A stretch of 64,000 bases of DNA from assembly GCA_002092835.1 (NCBI GenBank), contig LVWL01000023.1:1-64000 (forward strand), read 5' to 3'. A program made the position numbers and the translations under genes. Within the stretch, counting starts at the first letter, position 1. The number at the start of each line of letters is the position of its first letter. The notes under the pieces are model-generated. The model made no database searches and was not told the origin of the DNA. It saw nothing but the letters and a program-made list of their open reading frames with translations. Positions 56,570-64,000 of this stretch are shown here, piece after piece. This DNA is from Campylobacter concisus (GTDB lineage: Bacteria; Campylobacterota; Campylobacteria; Campylobacterales; Campylobacteraceae).

Positions 56570-57187
56570 TTATTTGTGAAGTTCTTTTGTGTAAAACTCA
56601 ACTGAGCCTAAGCCCTCTTTTAGCGCCCACTCGTAAGCTTTACTTACAAATTCCCAGTTTATGTTCTCATAAAATATCTCTAGGTATTTTGGACGAGCGT
56701 TGAAGTTGTCGATGTAGTAAGCGTGCTCCCAAACGTCAACAACTAGAAGTGGCACTTTGCCATCGCTCACTGGAGTTTTTGCGTTGCTAGTTTGCACGAT
56801 CTCTAACTTTTTACTACTTGGATCAAATACAAGCCACGCCCAACCTGAGCCAAAAAGTGTTGTAGCTGCTTTTAAAAATTCCTCTTTAAAATTTGCGAAA
56901 TTTGCCTCGATCGCAGCTTTTAGCTCGTTTGACATCTCACTTTTTTTAGCGATGCAGTCCCAGTAAAAGTCGTGGTTGTAAACTTGAGCGACATTGTTGT
57001 AAAGCCCACCTTCGCTATTTGTTAGAATTTCATAAAAAGATGCGTTGGCAAATTTTGTATCTTTTATAAGATTGTTTAAATTTGCTACGTAAGTTGCATG
57101 ATGCTTGCCGTAGTGGTATTCACAGGTTTTTGCGCTAACTACTGCATTGCTATTTGCATCAAATGGAAGTTTTCTAAGTTCAAACAT
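56570..57187 (-). CDS. sodB: Superoxide dismutase, iron type
   Basis: 205 residues. The metal ligands appear in CEYHYGKHHATYV, YNHDFYW and DVWEHAYYIDN (Asp and His). Gly/Gln pattern AQVYNHDFYWDC and LFGSGWAWLV favours the Fe/Mn family; by place and use in Campylobacter it is the Fe form. Cytoplasmic defence against superoxide. Confidence 0.95.
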   Translation of the reverse strand: MFELRKLPFDANSNAVVSAKTCEYHYGKHHATYVANLNNLIKDTKFANASFYEILTNSEGGLYNNVAQVYNHDFYWDCIAKKSEMSNELKAAIEANFANFKEEFLKAATTLFGSGWAWLVFDPSSKKLEIVQTSNAKTPVSDGKVPLLVVDVWEHAYYIDNFNARPKYLEIFYENINWEFVSKAYEWALKEGLGSVEFYTKELHK

Positions 57188-57628
57188 AATAATTCCTTAA
57201 TAATAAAATTTGTTGTTTCGTATTATAGCCATAAAAAATTAATAAATAAAAATCTTTTAAATTTAGCCACAAAATATAGGCTAAATTTAAGCAAGACTAA
57301 ACTTACATTTTTTGGCTGACTTTTAAGCTTATGAAAAAGCAAATTTAGAGCAAAATATCCTATGCATTTGGTTAAATGGATTCAAAATTTTATTAAAAGT
57401 AAAAATAAAATAAATTTTATGTGTAAAAAGTAACAAATGTACTTTAAAAGTTTAGTTATCGAAAAATTATAAAAATCTTTTGAAAATATAAATTAGCTTT
57501 TTGAAGTATATTTGTTACTAAAATACACATATAAAAATAAATAGCTGTGAATTTACGAAACAAAATTTCTAAATTTTTATTTTTGAAATTTATAATACGT
57601 TTAACGAAACCATTACAAAGGATAAAAG
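57188..57628. other. Divergent promoter region between sodB and dctP
   Basis: No gene. A minus-strand TATAAT (57222-57227) lies ahead of sodB and a plus-strand TATAAT (57591-57596) ahead of dctP. The middle 350 bp is A/T-rich without a further clear feature. Confidence 0.6.
57591..57596 (+). promoter_or_regulatory. -10 box for the TRAP transporter operon
   Basis: TATAAT preceded by T-rich DNA, 32 bp ahead of the dctP start; RBS AAAGGA. Confidence 0.55.
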
Positions 57629-58624
57629 ATGAAATTCTTACAAGCTTTACTTTTTACTTGTGCCATCAGTGGCTTAGCATTTGGTGCCGATAAGGTCTAT
57701 ACTATCAAATTTGCTCACGTTGTCGCAGCTTCTACGCCAAAGGGTAAGGCAGCTGACTTCTTTGCTAAGCGTGCTGAGGAGCTAAGTGGGGGCAAACTAA
57801 AAGTTCAAGTTTTCCCATCAGCTCAGCTACTTGATGATGATAGAGTTTTTGGCGCGCTAAAGCTTGGCAATGTCCAAATGGCAGCTCCTAGTTTTTCTAA
57901 ATTTACACCTATCGTACCGCAGTTTCAGCTGTTTGACCTGCCTTTCATCTTTAAAGATGCAGAGCACCTTCATAAGGTCCAAGACGGCGAGGTCGGCGAG
58001 GAGCTAAAAGGCCTTGTGACTAAGAAAGGCTTTGTGGCGCTTGATTACTGGGATGCTGGATTTAAGCACTTTAGCTCAAGCAAAAAACCAGTTCTTGTGC
58101 CAGAAGATGCAAAAGGACAAAAATTTAGAATCCAAAGCTCAAAGGTGCTTGAAGAACAAATTAAAGTAGTTGGTGGCAACCCACAAGTTTTACCATTTTC
58201 AGAGGTTTACTCTGCACTTCAACAAGGCGTAGTTGATGCGACTGAAAACCCGCTTTCAAATTTCTATAACTCAAAATTTCACGAAGTTCAAAGCTCGCTT
58301 ACACTTTCAAGCCACGGATATTTGGGCTATTTAGTCGTTATGAGCGATAAATTTTGGAGCAAGCTACCAGATGATCTAAAAGCAAATGTAAAACAAGCTC
58401 TAAGCGAAGCAACAGCTTTTGAGAGAGAAGAGACAGCAAAAGAGGACGCTCACGTCATAGCTGAGCTTGAAAAATACATCGCTGCTAGTAAAAAACTAGA
58501 AATTTATAAGATCGATGACGCACAAAAAGCCGAGTGGCAGAAGGTTATGCAGTCAATCTATCCTAAATTTTACGATGTTATCGGTAAAGACCTCATAGAA
58601 AAGACTCTTGGGACAAAATCATGA
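57629..58624 (+). CDS. dctP: DctP, TRAP transporter solute-binding protein
   Basis: 331 residues with a signal peptide (FLQALLFTCAISGLAFGA). The mature protein follows the DctP pattern: KFAHVVAASTPKGKAADFF, GGKLKVQVFPSAQLLDD, the conserved Arg in KFRIQSSK, and FSEVYSALQQGVVDATENP. It probably binds C4-dicarboxylates such as fumarate or malate. Overlaps dctQ by four bases. Confidence 0.92.
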   Translation: MKFLQALLFTCAISGLAFGADKVYTIKFAHVVAASTPKGKAADFFAKRAEELSGGKLKVQVFPSAQLLDDDRVFGALKLGNVQMAAPSFSKFTPIVPQFQLFDLPFIFKDAEHLHKVQDGEVGEELKGLVTKKGFVALDYWDAGFKHFSSSKKPVLVPEDAKGQKFRIQSSKVLEEQIKVVGGNPQVLPFSEVYSALQQGVVDATENPLSNFYNSKFHEVQSSLTLSSHGYLGYLVVMSDKFWSKLPDDLKANVKQALSEATAFEREETAKEDAHVIAELEKYIAASKKLEIYKIDDAQKAEWQKVMQSIYPKFYDVIGKDLIEKTLGTKS

Positions 58625-59163
58625 AGAGCTTTTTTAATGTCCTTGATATAGCGATAGCCTCACTAAATAAAACTATCGCAGTAGTTGGGCTCGCAAGTGG
58701 AACATTGCTAGCCTTTGCAAATGTTATGGCTAGATATTTTTTCGATAAAAGCTGGTCTTGGGCGAGCGAGCTATCAAACTATCTTTTTATCTGGTCGGCG
58801 TTTTTTGCCGCGGCATACGGCTTTAATAAGGGCATTCACGTCAGTGTAACTATTTTGGTGGAAAAATTTCCACCAGCCCTTGCAAAAGCGTGTTTAATCT
58901 TCTCTCATGTACTAACTACTGTATTTTTGTTATTTATCGCAGTCTATTCGATTGATTATCTACAAATTCTTCACGAGATCGAGCAGATGATAATAGACCT
59001 TGGCATACCTCAATGGGTCCCTATGGTAGTGCTTCCAATAGCCTTCGTTACAGCTAGCTACCGCTCAACCGAAAAAGCCATAAAAGTAGCTCTAACGCCT
59101 GCAGAAAATGTCGTGAGCAATGAAGCGCACGAGCTAGCTCATGGAAGCGTAGTCAAAGATTAA
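58621..59163 (+). CDS. dctQ: DctQ, TRAP transporter small permease
   Basis: 180 residues with four membrane helices. FANVMARYFFDKSWSWASELS is the DctQ signature loop. It forms the membrane complex with DctM. Confidence 0.92.
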   Translation: MKSFFNVLDIAIASLNKTIAVVGLASGTLLAFANVMARYFFDKSWSWASELSNYLFIWSAFFAAAYGFNKGIHVSVTILVEKFPPALAKACLIFSHVLTTVFLLFIAVYSIDYLQILHEIEQMIIDLGIPQWVPMVVLPIAFVTASYRSTEKAIKVALTPAENVVSNEAHELAHGSVVKD

Positions 59164-59174
59164 GGAGAAAAAAG

Positions 59175-60458
59175 ATGACAATAGCATTTTTATTTATCCT
59201 ACTTTTTGCACTGATGCTAATAGGCGTGCCAGTGGCGGTTTCGCTGGGAACTAGTACGGTTTTGACGATGATATTTTTTACAGATATCGACGTCGCTACG
59301 ATCCCGCAGCTAATTTTTGATGGTATCAATAAATTTTCGCTAATGGCGATCCCGATGTTTATCTTGGCTGGAAATTTACTAAGTAAAGGTGGCTCAGCAA
59401 GACGTATCATCGACTTTGCAAAGTCTATGGTCGGACACTTGCCAGGTGGCTTGCCTATGAGTGCGATATTTGCCTGCATCATCTTTGCTGCAGTCTCTGG
59501 AAGCTCGCCTGCGACGGTTGTGGCTATTGGCTCAATTATGTTTGTGGCGATAAAAGAGGCTGGCTATCCAAAAGAGTACGCAGTGGGCGGCATAACTACG
59601 GCTGGCTCGCTTGGAATTTTGATCCCGCCTTCAGTTGTTATGATAGTTTACGGCGTAACAGCAGAGGTAAGTATCGGCAAGCTCTTTATGGCTGGCGTCA
59701 TACCTGGTCTTATGCTTGGCGCATTTATGCTTGTTCAAACTTATGTTGGCGCAAAAAAACTTGGCTTTAAAGCAACTAAGGCTGAGCCATTTAAAGTAAG
59801 AGTGCAGAAATTTGCCAAAGCATTTTGGGCGCTTTTAATCGTTGTTGTGGTTATTGGCGGAATTTATGGAGGTATTTTCACTCCGACAGAAGCTGCTGCA
59901 GCAAGTGCGGTCTATGCGCTATTTATCTCGCTTTTCATATATAGAGATATAAAAGTAAAAGATCTTTGGGATATCTGCCTAGACTCGGCTCTTACAACAG
60001 CTATGATATTTTTCATCATCGCAAACGCTGTTGTTTTTGCATATTTGCTAACTAGCGAGCAGATCCCTCAAGCAATCGCTTCGATGATACTTGACGCAAA
60101 TATCGGCATGATAGGATTTTTGATATTTGTAAATATCTTGCTATTTATCATGGGTCAGTTTATGGAGCCTTCAAGCGTTATCATGATCATGGTGCCACTC
60201 TTGCTTCCGATAGCTACACAGCTTGGTGTTGATCCTATTCACTTTGGTATCATCTTGGTTGTAAATATGGAGATAGGTATGGTGACTCCGCCTGTTGGAC
60301 TAAATTTATTTGTCGCAAGCGGTCTTACAAATATGAACTTAAAAGAGGTCATCATGGCGTGCTTGCCGTGGACGCTGACCTTGTTCTTTGGCCTTATCTT
60401 GGTTACTTATATACCACAAATTTCTCTTTGGTTGCCAAACATGATGTATGGACATTAA
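59175..60458 (+). CDS. dctM: DctM, TRAP transporter large permease
   Basis: 427 residues, about twelve helices. IPMFILAGNLLSKGG, SGSSPATVVAIGSIM and GILIPPSVVMIVYG, and the later MEIGMVTPPVGLNLFV are DctM landmarks. It is the sodium-coupled transport channel. Follows dctQ by 11 bp with RBS AAGGAG. Confidence 0.94.
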   Translation: MTIAFLFILLFALMLIGVPVAVSLGTSTVLTMIFFTDIDVATIPQLIFDGINKFSLMAIPMFILAGNLLSKGGSARRIIDFAKSMVGHLPGGLPMSAIFACIIFAAVSGSSPATVVAIGSIMFVAIKEAGYPKEYAVGGITTAGSLGILIPPSVVMIVYGVTAEVSIGKLFMAGVIPGLMLGAFMLVQTYVGAKKLGFKATKAEPFKVRVQKFAKAFWALLIVVVVIGGIYGGIFTPTEAAAASAVYALFISLFIYRDIKVKDLWDICLDSALTTAMIFFIIANAVVFAYLLTSEQIPQAIASMILDANIGMIGFLIFVNILLFIMGQFMEPSSVIMIMVPLLLPIATQLGVDPIHFGIILVVNMEIGMVTPPVGLNLFVASGLTNMNLKEVIMACLPWTLTLFFGLILVTYIPQISLWLPNMMYGH

Positions 60459-60485
60459 AATTTAGAGGCTCTTGCCTCTAAATTT
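60458..60485. terminator. Bidirectional terminator between dctM and a diguanylate cyclase gene
   Basis: A 12-bp perfect stem, AAATTTAGAGGC with GCCTCTAAATTT and a TCTT loop, overlapping both stop codons of the convergent genes. Confidence 0.7.
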
Positions 60486-61536
60486 ATGCTTTTGGGTCGT
60501 AATCCGCACTCATAACGATATTTTTACCACTTCGCTTACCAGCATAAAGTAGATTATCAGCTTGTTTTATCATCTTTTCTAAGCTAAATTCTCCCGTACC
60601 ATCATGAGCAACTACTCCAAAAGTCATAGTTGCGTTGATCTTTATATTTTCAAACTCAACTATATTTTTACTCAAAGTCTCTCTAACACGCTCTACGATA
60701 CTTACAGCTGCATCTTTTTTTACGCCCAAGACGACTGCTAAAAATTCTTCTCCACCAAATCTAGCTACTCTATCTTTATCTCTAAATGTGTTTTTAAATA
60801 TGCCTGATAAGCTTTTTAAAACAGCATCTCCTGCGCCGTGTCCATAAGTGTCATTTATTTTTTTAAAGTTATCAATATCGCACATAACGATAGCAAAGTC
60901 CCTATTTTTATATAGATCGTTTTGGCTTAAAATTTTCTGCATCGAAGTACGATTTAAAAGTCCTGTTAATGGATCGTGATTTAAGATATTTTCAGCCATC
61001 TCTTTTTCCTCTAAGATGCTTAAAAATATAAATAAATTTGAGCTCTCCAAAAGGTACGAAACAATAACCGAAAATACACAAACTATACTTAAGTTAAAAA
61101 CAAAAAGTAGATCTTTAAAGCCTTCAAAATCTTTTACAGGCTGGCCATCTAAATATACATAGCAGGCTATGGATAAAATTATTTGCACTGCAACTATTAT
61201 GTAGTTAAAAAATTTGTAGGTAAATGAAGTAAAAAACAGTATTAGTGACGACGCTAAAAACAATAATCCAAAACCGTATCCCCATCCAAGTATTAGCATA
61301 CAAACTAATGCATGAAATAAAATTTCAAGCTGGACTATTACCATTGTTATCTTGTTATTTTCAGGGCTATCGTAAATAAGCCTTAAAAGAAAAAGATAGG
61401 TTGCTACTGAAAATACATTCGTAACTGCTAGAATTTCTTCTTTCATAAATAAAAAAATAAAAAAATAACAGACGTGAGTTAATAATATTGAAAATATGAT
61501 AAGTTTTTGGGTCGTATAGAGTGAAATTCTACGCAT
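60484..61536 (-). CDS. Membrane-bound diguanylate cyclase (GGDEF)
   Basis: 350 residues. The N-terminal half has about six membrane helices; a GGDEF domain starts near DPLTGLLNRTSM (about 190). The active site is RFGGEEF, with an RDKD five residues upstream, the RxxD inhibitory I-site. It makes cyclic di-GMP with likely product inhibition. Starts 8 bp within the end of the upstream cyclase. Confidence 0.9.
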   Translation of the reverse strand: MRRISLYTTQKLIIFSILLTHVCYFFIFLFMKEEILAVTNVFSVATYLFLLRLIYDSPENNKITMVIVQLEILFHALVCMLILGWGYGFGLLFLASSLILFFTSFTYKFFNYIIVAVQIILSIACYVYLDGQPVKDFEGFKDLLFVFNLSIVCVFSVIVSYLLESSNLFIFLSILEEKEMAENILNHDPLTGLLNRTSMQKILSQNDLYKNRDFAIVMCDIDNFKKINDTYGHGAGDAVLKSLSGIFKNTFRDKDRVARFGGEEFLAVVLGVKKDAAVSIVERVRETLSKNIVEFENIKINATMTFGVVAHDGTGEFSLEKMIKQADNLLYAGKRSGKNIVMSADYDPKA

Positions 61537-62608
61537 CCGAGCCCTTTTTTAAAATTTCTAATTCGATACGGTCTTTGCCATTTTGCTTGCCTTCATAAAG
61601 CAGCTTGTCTACCAAAGTTATGGCTTGCTCAAAATCCACCTCAGTACCATTTGCACATATTAGCATGCCAAAGGTCATAGTAACTGGAGTTTTATCTGGA
61701 AGTTTTGCGTTGTTTATCTGTTTTTTAAGCCTTTTGCTCACTTCGTGGATAAATTCTATCTTTGTATCGGGCAAGATTATCAAAAATTCTTCTCCGCCCC
61801 AGCGGCAAACATAATCTCTACCTCTAAATGATTTCTTCAAAGCACTGGCTACATCTTTTAAGACCTCATCGCCACAGTCATGCCCATATGTATCGTTTAT
61901 TTTTTTAAAATTATCAATATCGCCTAACATTATGACTAAATTTGTATTACCGCTTCTTTCATTGTTAGCAACTAGTTCAAATCTTAAAGTTTTTTCTATT
62001 GTTCTTCTATTTAAAAGACCAGTTAAAAAATCATGTTTTGAGTCCTTTTCAAGCTCTTCCGTCTCTTTTCTTATTTGCTGATATCCACTAGAAGTGATAA
62101 TATCTGCAAACATTGAAAGTCTTAAAACAATAAAAAAAGCAAAAACAATACTGCACACGACTATCACCCCTCGTATAGCTGATGGGATCAGCGGCGCCTC
62201 ATCTTTATGAATAAAATAAAGAAGTATAAGCAAGATTAATTCTAAAAATGCCATTATATAAGTAAGACTCTTTGAATCAAACGCTAGAAAGTAGTTTATA
62301 AAAATTACACCAACGAGTATTATCCAAATTCCAGTATTCCAACCCATAGTAGTAACAATAATAGTAACAAGTAATATAATATTTAGGTGAAATGCAAGGG
62401 ATATTAATACTCTATATTTTATGTCAAATTTTATTCTAAGCAATATTCCAGCTGCTATAAATAATAAGCACATAAAAAGTAGTGGTGTAGCTATGATCAT
62501 AAAAAGCAACAAAGATAGTGCATTTGCAGCTATCATAACGTCTAATATCGTTTTATAGATATCATCGATCGCTTTATAACTACTTTGATCTACAAAATCG
62601 TGTGTCAA
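61529..62608 (-). CDS. Membrane-bound diguanylate cyclase (GGDEF), second copy
   Basis: 359 residues with the same layout as its neighbour: several membrane helices, then DFLTGLLNRRTIEKTL and a GGDEF domain with RWGGEEF, preceded by RGRD, an I-site. No obvious sensory domain besides the membrane part. The two overlapping genes probably arose by duplication, and differ strongly in the membrane region. Confidence 0.9.
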   Translation of the reverse strand: MTHDFVDQSSYKAIDDIYKTILDVMIAANALSLLLFMIIATPLLFMCLLFIAAGILLRIKFDIKYRVLISLAFHLNIILLVTIIVTTMGWNTGIWIILVGVIFINYFLAFDSKSLTYIMAFLELILLILLYFIHKDEAPLIPSAIRGVIVVCSIVFAFFIVLRLSMFADIITSSGYQQIRKETEELEKDSKHDFLTGLLNRRTIEKTLRFELVANNERSGNTNLVIMLGDIDNFKKINDTYGHDCGDEVLKDVASALKKSFRGRDYVCRWGGEEFLIILPDTKIEFIHEVSKRLKKQINNAKLPDKTPVTMTFGMLICANGTEVDFEQAITLVDKLLYEGKQNGKDRIELEILKKGSDA

Positions 62609-62654
62609 ACAAAACTCCCTGTAAATTTATTCCATTAAATTTCATTAAGTCATT

Positions 62655-62813
62655 CTAATAAGAGTCGTAACTATCCTCATCCTCGTCGCTATCTTCGTAG
62701 TTGTAGTCATTTTCATCGTAATTATAGTCATAACTATCGCTACTATCGCCCTCATCGTCATTAAATTCAGAGTAGCCTTCTTCTACTTCTTCATAATCAA
62801 AATCATCACTCAT
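62655..62813 (-). CDS. Very acidic, Tyr/Asp/Glu-rich small protein
   Basis: 52 residues from ATG at 62811-62813, chosen because AAGGAGAAAACA stands just ahead. Beyond MSDDFDYEEVEEG it is almost only D, E, Y, S and N (YDYNYDENDYNY, EDSDEDEDSYDSY). No Lys, Arg or His. It is likely disordered; it may bind cations, but no function is known to me. It lies between the cyclases and the MscS gene, 10 bp after the latter. Confidence 0.6.
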   Translation of the reverse strand: MSDDFDYEEVEEGYSEFNDDEGDSSDSYDYNYDENDYNYEDSDEDEDSYDSY

Positions 62814-62823
62814 TGTTTTCTCC

Positions 62824-64000
62824 TTAAATTTTATCTTTGACACTTTCAATATACAAGCTTTGGCTTGGGAATGCGAAATTTAGACCATTTTGCTTTAAAA
62901 TATCCATAATCTTTAGCATTACATCTTGTTTGACATCTAAAAATTCTCCCCAAACGATAGTCTTTGCAAAACAATAAACTAAGATATTTATTGAGCTATC
63001 TGCAAAATCATCAACCACGACAAATAAATTTGACTTATATCCAGCGTAGTCATCAACTGAGACTATGTTTTGTCTATATTTTAGTCCTCTTTTATTAGCC
63101 GCGATATCTTCGCTTTTAGCGATATCTGGGTGATTTATCAGCATATTTTTGATGTCATTTACACATTTTTTGATCTCTTCTGTAGTTGGTCCATACTCGA
63201 TGCCAATAACCATTCTTATGCGTCTGCCGACCTTTCTTCTGGTCCAGTTTCTAACAGGATCGCTCGCTAGCTTTGAGTTTGGCACGAAGATAAGGGCGTT
63301 ATCAAAGCTTCTAACTGTTGTTTTTCTAAATCCTATCTCAACGACCGTGCCCTCGATGTCGCCACAAACTATCCAGTCGCCTTGTGAAAATGAGTTGTCA
63401 AAGAGCATCATAACAGATGCAAAGAAGTTTGCGATGATGTCTTTAGCAGCGAAGGCAACAGCAAGACCACCGATACCAAGTGAGGCGATGAGTGCTGAGA
63501 TATCAAAGCCAAGCTTTTGAAGGATCAGTAAAAGTGTGATGATTAGCACGATCACGTAGATCACTTTTAGCGCTAGGTTTATCACCTCTTTACGCTTGCT
63601 TTTTTGCGCGATCTTGTCGAGTATAGCGATGCCGTAGCCATTTAGTATGGTTAGGACAAGCCATGAAAATGCGACTATATAGATGATAGAAAAGATGTTT
63701 GCTACCGTTAGAGGCACTGGCACTGGATAAAATCCAATGCCGATACAGATGTTTAGCGCATAGATGATAAGAAGTGCTGAGATCGGCTTTTTGATGATAT
63801 CAACGATCTGATTTTTAACCTCTTTTACCCCTTCGCCTGAAGCGACGAGTGACATCACCCAGTAGGTGAGCTTGGCTAAAATTCTAGTTAGCGAGACGAA
63901 AAATAAAAATATCGCAACGATAACAACGATCTTGCCGATGTTAAATTTGCTTGAATTTATGGCTGTTGTTTTGTTTATATATTCGACTGCATCGACTAAA
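62824..64000 (-). CDS. MscS-family mechanosensitive channel, 5' end cut
   Basis: At least 391 residues; the reading frame stays open to the window edge, so the start is outside. It includes several N-terminal membrane helices, the pore helix region LIASLGIGGLAVAFAAKDIIANFFASVM and the beta domain GDIEGTVVEIGFRKTTVRSF and PNSKLASDPVRNWTR typical of MscS. It protects against hypo-osmotic shock or acts as a small-conductance channel. Internal starts (GTG 63858) are less likely. Confidence 0.9.
   Translation of the reverse strand, partial: LVDAVEYINKTTAINSSKFNIGKIVVIVAIFLFFVSLTRILAKLTYWVMSLVASGEGVKEVKNQIVDIIKKPISALLIIYALNICIGIGFYPVPVPLTVANIFSIIYIVAFSWLVLTILNGYGIAILDKIAQKSKRKEVINLALKVIYVIVLIITLLLILQKLGFDISALIASLGIGGLAVAFAAKDIIANFFASVMMLFDNSFSQGDWIVCGDIEGTVVEIGFRKTTVRSFDNALIFVPNSKLASDPVRNWTRRKVGRRIRMVIGIEYGPTTEEIKKCVNDIKNMLINHPDIAKSEDIAANKRGLKYRQNIVSVDDYAGYKSNLFVVVDDFADSSINILVYCFAKTIVWGEFLDVKQDVMLKIMDILKQNGLNFAFPSQSLYIESVKDKI

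Noticed and set aside
1-64000. CRISPR arrays, rRNA genes, tmRNA or prophage
   Set aside because: I looked for regular spaced repeats, rRNA landmarks and integrase or phage structural genes and saw none; only one tRNA gene is evident.

Overview
The window looks like a chromosomal segment of a Campylobacter, closest in gene content and order to C. concisus and relatives. The signs are low GC with many A/T runs, -10 boxes of the form TATAAT with little visible -35, a large ribosomal operon lacking rpmD (L30), the order NifU-like/Cj1640-like/murE/YbaB/PDZ protein/ispA/tkt as in C. jejuni (with panD inserted), and a Wolinella/Campylobacter-type nos cluster whose NosZ carries a C-terminal haem c domain. 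The species assignment is inference from recall, not from a search.

Layout. 1-300: edge of an IS110-like element. 470-3493: M48 lipoprotein protease, a decayed GNAT gene, tRNA-Ser(GGA), Na+/H+ antiporter. 3490-7381: small membrane protein and a siderophore-uptake pair (PepSY membrane protein and TonB-dependent receptor) behind a Fur-box-like palindrome. 7693-17822: Sel1-type protein and the nitrous oxide reductase cluster nosZ-B-D-G-C1-C2-H-F-Y, with a periplasmic beta-propeller gene at its head; nosL is not seen. 18228-20191: moaC, a DUF493 gene and a coiled-coil protein. 20300-27943: uppP, tkt, ispA, PDZ protein, YbaB, panD, murE, Cj1640-like and NifU-like genes. 28151-31188: an ABC importer operon led by a small protein with the cysteine pattern of the [FeFe]-hydrogenase H-cluster domain. 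31312-46545: a hypothetical gene, then rplQ-rpoA-rpsD-rpsK-rpsM-rpmJ-infA-map-secY and the spc and S10 ribosomal genes. 46803-50917: a Type IIG restriction-modification enzyme ending in a G10 tract, and an ATPase. 50996-57187: hypothetical, rnhB, tpx, two PLP enzymes of sulfur amino acid metabolism, DIP1984-like protein, sodB. 57629-64000: TRAP dicarboxylate transporter, two GGDEF diguanylate cyclases, a very acidic small protein and an MscS channel cut by the window end.

The functional picture is a microaerobic/anaerobic respirer: N2O reduction with its electron-transfer and copper-maturation genes, iron uptake, dicarboxylate uptake and peroxide/superoxide defence, plus core translation and envelope genes.

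A striking technical feature is that six genes (antiporter, TonB receptor, nosZ, tkt, murE, rpoA) are split by seven apparent single-base deletions. Because rpoA, murE and tkt are core genes and each is restored by adding one base, I read these as probable sequence errors and annotate each gene at full length. nosD differs: it has an in-frame TAA. The most interesting biology is the H-cluster-like protein in the ABC operon (30580-31188), followed by the phase-variable-looking 3' end of the Type IIG gene.
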